Shown: positions 62,203 to 64,000 of the stretch, in pieces | Layout: each line of letters begins with the position of its first letter | Numbering within the stretch: position 1 is the first letter of the stretch | From: CSP1-1 sp035620615 | GTDB lineage: Archaea; Thermoproteota; Nitrososphaeria; Nitrososphaerales; Nitrosopumilaceae | Direction: 5' to 3' | DNA: 64,000 nt | Assembly (NCBI GenBank): GCA_035620615.1 | Contig: DASPGM010000011.1 | Span: 1 to 64,000 of the forward strand | The notes under the pieces: generated by a model | Database searches by the model: none | What the model saw: only the letters and a program-made list of their open reading frames with translations | Told to the model about the DNA's origin: nothing | Position numbers and translations under genes: made by a program

Positions 62203-62925
62203 TCAGATTATTATAAATTGAGTTAAAAAAGATTCAAAGCCCCCAAACATTACGCCTTTAATTCTACTAGCAAGATCCGTAATTACTTTCAGCTGTTCTC
62301 TAATTATTTGATCTTTTTTTGATAAGGTTTCTTCAAGAATTCTAATTTTTTCTTCAAGAGCATCTATTTTAGAAGTCTCTTGAGTATCAAGGGTTTTTGG
62401 TTCAGAATTTGAAATATCTGCATCTAATGTAAGATATCTTGTCTCAGGGAGTTTTGGTAATTCCGATTTCATTTCATTTAATTTTTCAACAAGTTTTTCC
62501 AATCTATCTGTACCGGTGTATTTCCAAACAGGATCATTATACAACATTAAGCAAACAGTCACATATTCAGAATTTTTTTGCAATCGAAATTGTTCTTCGG
62601 TTAAAAATTGATATTGTGGGTACCAATACTCACAATTTTGTATTTTTTGTAATTGAATCTTAGTTTCACTTTGTTTTTTATAATCAATTTCTATATTTTT
62701 ATATTTATTTGTAATTTCCGTTTCACAGTTTCTTTTTGCAATAGTTTTTGCAGCTTCTGTTACTGAATTATCCTCCATAACTTTTTGTTTGCATTCTTCA
62801 ATTAGCCTACTAACCATAATATCGATTTCGTCATTGGAAACATTTTGTGCATTTGCTGGAGCTATTAATCCAATTCCAATAAAAAAAGATAATAAATAGA
62901 CTACATTCAAACCTAAAAATTTCAT
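62203..62925 (-). CDS. Secreted coiled-coil protein (hypothetical)
   Basis: A 240-residue protein with signal peptide ending PANAQNVS. Residues 30-130 are helical with Cys at several places (ECKQKV, RNCETE, QNCEYW, VCLMLY), which may form disulphides. Residues 175-225 form a heptad coiled coil (IDALEEKIRILEETLSKKDQ), followed by a hydrophobic C-terminal stretch (FLTQFIII) that could anchor it. No family recognised. Confidence 0.68.
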   Translation of the reverse strand: MKFLGLNVVYLLSFFIGIGLIAPANAQNVSNDEIDIMVSRLIEECKQKVMEDNSVTEAAKTIAKRNCETEITNKYKNIEIDYKKQSETKIQLQKIQNCEYWYPQYQFLTEEQFRLQKNSEYVTVCLMLYNDPVWKYTGTDRLEKLVEKLNEMKSELPKLPETRYLTLDADISNSEPKTLDTQETSKIDALEEKIRILEETLSKKDQIIREQLKVITDLASRIKGVMFGGFESFLTQFIII

Positions 62926-63142
62926 TGATTTTTTACTTCATCTAACTGTATATTTTCAATGCTAAGCAAAATGCACAACATTGTTTTTATTAAAAATTCC
63001 ATGTATTCTTAAATTTTAAGAAACTTAAGACTAGAAATGGAAGTAATCTAGTGACAGTTCCTTTACTAATTGATTTTTTTTCGAGTATTTAGATCATACT
63101 GATGATTTCTACGAAAGTACTTTTTAATACTATTTTACAAAT

Positions 63143-63220
63143 ATGTCTAAAGCATACCAGACCACACTTGAGCTATTCCCATCATCATCGGGAATAATAC
63201 CATGTGAGAGGAGGTTTTGA
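63143..63220 (+). CDS. Possible 25-residue micro-ORF in a structured transcript
   Basis: ATG at 63143 runs 25 codons to TGA at 63218-63220, giving MSKAYQTTLELFPSSSG followed by IIPCERRF. A TATA-like TTTTTAATAC about 20-25 bases upstream would make a leaderless transcript. The stretch is richer in G and C than its surroundings and contains two hairpins, so it could equally be a non-coding RNA. I do not recognise the sequence. Confidence 0.4.
   Translation: MSKAYQTTLELFPSSSGIIPCERRF
63174..63196 (+). ncRNA. Hairpin with 7-bp stem
   Basis: TATTCCC at 63174-63180 pairs with GGGAATA at 63190-63196 around the loop ATCATCATC. It lies inside the micro-ORF and is the first of two hairpins, which supports a structured small transcript here. 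Confidence 0.35.
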
Positions 63221-63230
63221 CCTCCTCTCA
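63205..63230 (+). terminator. Strong 10-bp hairpin
   Basis: TGAGAGGAGG at 63205-63214 pairs perfectly with CCTCCTCTCA at 63221-63230 around TTTTGA, and TTTATAAAA follows. The stop codon of the micro-ORF is in the loop. It is the most stable hairpin noticed in the window and may terminate or protect the small transcript. The following TTTATAAAA may also serve as the TATA box of the CAP-domain gene. Confidence 0.5.
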
Positions 63231-63299
63231 TTTATAAAATTGGATTTCACTGTTCTGTTCCACAGAAATCTTATCTAATGTTCTTAGCATATAGTATCC

Positions 63300-64000
63300 T
63301 TGAGTGTAAGTATTGGATTTGTATTAGTCCCAATTTTTCTAATAGGAATAGCATTTGGATTAGGTATAATTGATTTTTCACCTCAAGCAACCAGTATTTT
63401 TGTACAAAGTCTTCATAATACCAAGGAAGAAATCATAGATCTAGCACAGGGCAAAACAACCATCAATGAAAGTTTTAATGAAACAAAAGCGGAAATTAAA
63501 GAAGCAACAATAGAAAATAACAAAAAACTGGATAATCTCATAAAATATGCTCAGAAAAAGGTAAATCCTTTACAAGTAAAAGAAAATAAACCAGAGTTTG
63601 ATGTTAAACGAATTGAGTTACTAGTACATGAGTTTACAAATCAAGAACGAAAAAAATATGGTCTTTCACAATTAGCATTTGACTCAGAAATTCTACTTAT
63701 TGCTAGAGGGCATAGTCAAGACATGGCATCTAGAGTATATTTTTCCCATGAAACCCCAGAAGGGTTAACCCCTTCAGACAGGGCAACACAATCCGGATAT
63801 TCTTGTCAAAAAATAGTTGGGTTACTAATCTATTCTGGAATAGCAGAAAATATCTTTCAGGGGTATCTTTATGATTCCTATTATACAATTAATGGAGAAA
63901 TTACATCTTATGATTGGAGTACAGAGGAAAAAATTGCAAAGGTAACAGTTGACGGATGGATGAATTCTCCTGGTCATAGGGAAAATATACTTACTGAAAT
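63300..64000 (+). CDS. Secreted CAP/SCP-domain protein (3' end cut by window)
   Basis: The frame starts at TTG 63300 (a stop lies in frame at 63285-63287) and runs off the right edge. A hydrophobic N-terminal segment (SVSIGFVLVPIFLIGIAFG) acts as signal or anchor, followed by a charged helical linker with TKEEIIDLAQ. The CAP domain starts near residue 105 (IELLVHEFTNQERKKYG) and shows the GHSQDMASRVYFSH, GIAENIF and WMNSPGHRENIL motifs. Bacterial and archaeal CAP proteins are secreted and of mostly unknown function. The TATA-like TTTATAAAA at 63231-63239 precedes it by about 60 bases. Confidence 0.85.
   Translation, partial: MSVSIGFVLVPIFLIGIAFGLGIIDFSPQATSIFVQSLHNTKEEIIDLAQGKTTINESFNETKAEIKEATIENNKKLDNLIKYAQKKVNPLQVKENKPEFDVKRIELLVHEFTNQERKKYGLSQLAFDSEILLIARGHSQDMASRVYFSHETPEGLTPSDRATQSGYSCQKIVGLLIYSGIAENIFQGYLYDSYYTINGEITSYDWSTEEKIAKVTVDGWMNSPGHRENILTE

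Noticed and set aside
1..64000. CRISPR arrays, insertion sequences, integrases or prophage genes
   Set aside because: No direct-repeat arrays, transposase-like products or terminal inverted repeats were found; gene order is continuous and housekeeping in nature.

Overview
The window is a piece of an AT-rich archaeal chromosome, and it fits a marine ammonia-oxidising Nitrososphaerota (Thaumarchaeota) of the Nitrosopumilus type. The evidence is archaeal information-processing genes (thermosome, Csl4, L44e, S27e, Kae1/Bud32, ArcTGT, TiaS, Taw1, Dph2), a 1686-residue S-layer protein of the Nitrosopumilus kind, cytochrome b/Rieske next to a membrane-anchored blue-copper protein, aerobic cobalamin-assembly genes, and many genes whose TATA box lies only about 25-30 bases before an ATG, GTG or TTG start (leaderless transcripts). 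I see no CRISPR array, insertion sequence, integrase or prophage. It reads as dense core genome with short gaps.

Layout. 0-0.7 kb: the edge of a Cys-rich gene, tRNA-His(GUG) with two T-arm-like fragments beyond its 3' end, and a 28-residue membrane peptide. 0.7-13.3 kb: CorA, then tRNA/RNA-modification and nucleotide-hygiene genes (Taw1, XTP pyrophosphatase, Bud32, Kae1, YchF-like GTPase, Fap7/AK6, ArcTGT), an MDR oxidoreductase, a 7-Cys ferredoxin, a beta-CASP nuclease and an OGG-like glycosylase, ending at tRNA-Arg(UCU). 13.4-16.5 kb: respiratory module of cupredoxin, cytochrome b and Rieske protein. 16.5-27 kb: cell-envelope block of a giant membrane-anchored subtilase, a coiled-coil membrane protein and the S-layer protein, with a palindrome abutting the S-layer TATA box. 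27-30 kb: a ubiquitin-like/E1 fusion downstream of threonine synthase, whose promoter also carries a long palindrome.

30.5-37.8 kb: a compact nine-gene histidine operon (hisG-D-C-HAD-B-H-A-F-I) with an embedded HAD phosphatase that probably fills the histidinol-phosphatase step; no hisE is visible. 37.9-40.3 kb: class II HMG-CoA reductase with a secreted sugar-dehydrogenase-like protein. 40.3 kb: initiator tRNA-Met that appears to carry two introns, followed by TiaS. 41.8-50 kb: Dph2, Csl4, prephenate dehydratase, IMP dehydrogenase, dihydropteroate synthase divergent from MptE, and GMP synthase. 50-55 kb: a ROK kinase coupled to a 32-residue membrane peptide, thermosome, adenine deaminase, and L44e/S27e. 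55.3-59.5 kb: a cobalamin late-assembly operon (threonine-phosphate decarboxylase, CobQ ATPase half only, CbiB, CobS, CobY). 59.5-64 kb: an Asd-family dehydrogenase, an Lrp-type regulator, heme o synthase, a secreted coiled-coil protein, a structured micro-ORF, and a CAP-domain protein cut by the window end.

The observations I would follow first are the Ubl-E1 fusion beside a PLP enzyme, the CobQ without its amidotransferase domain, the doubly interrupted initiator tRNA, the two 21-bp operator-like palindromes that sit in the same place relative to TATA boxes, and the unannotated micro-ORFs.
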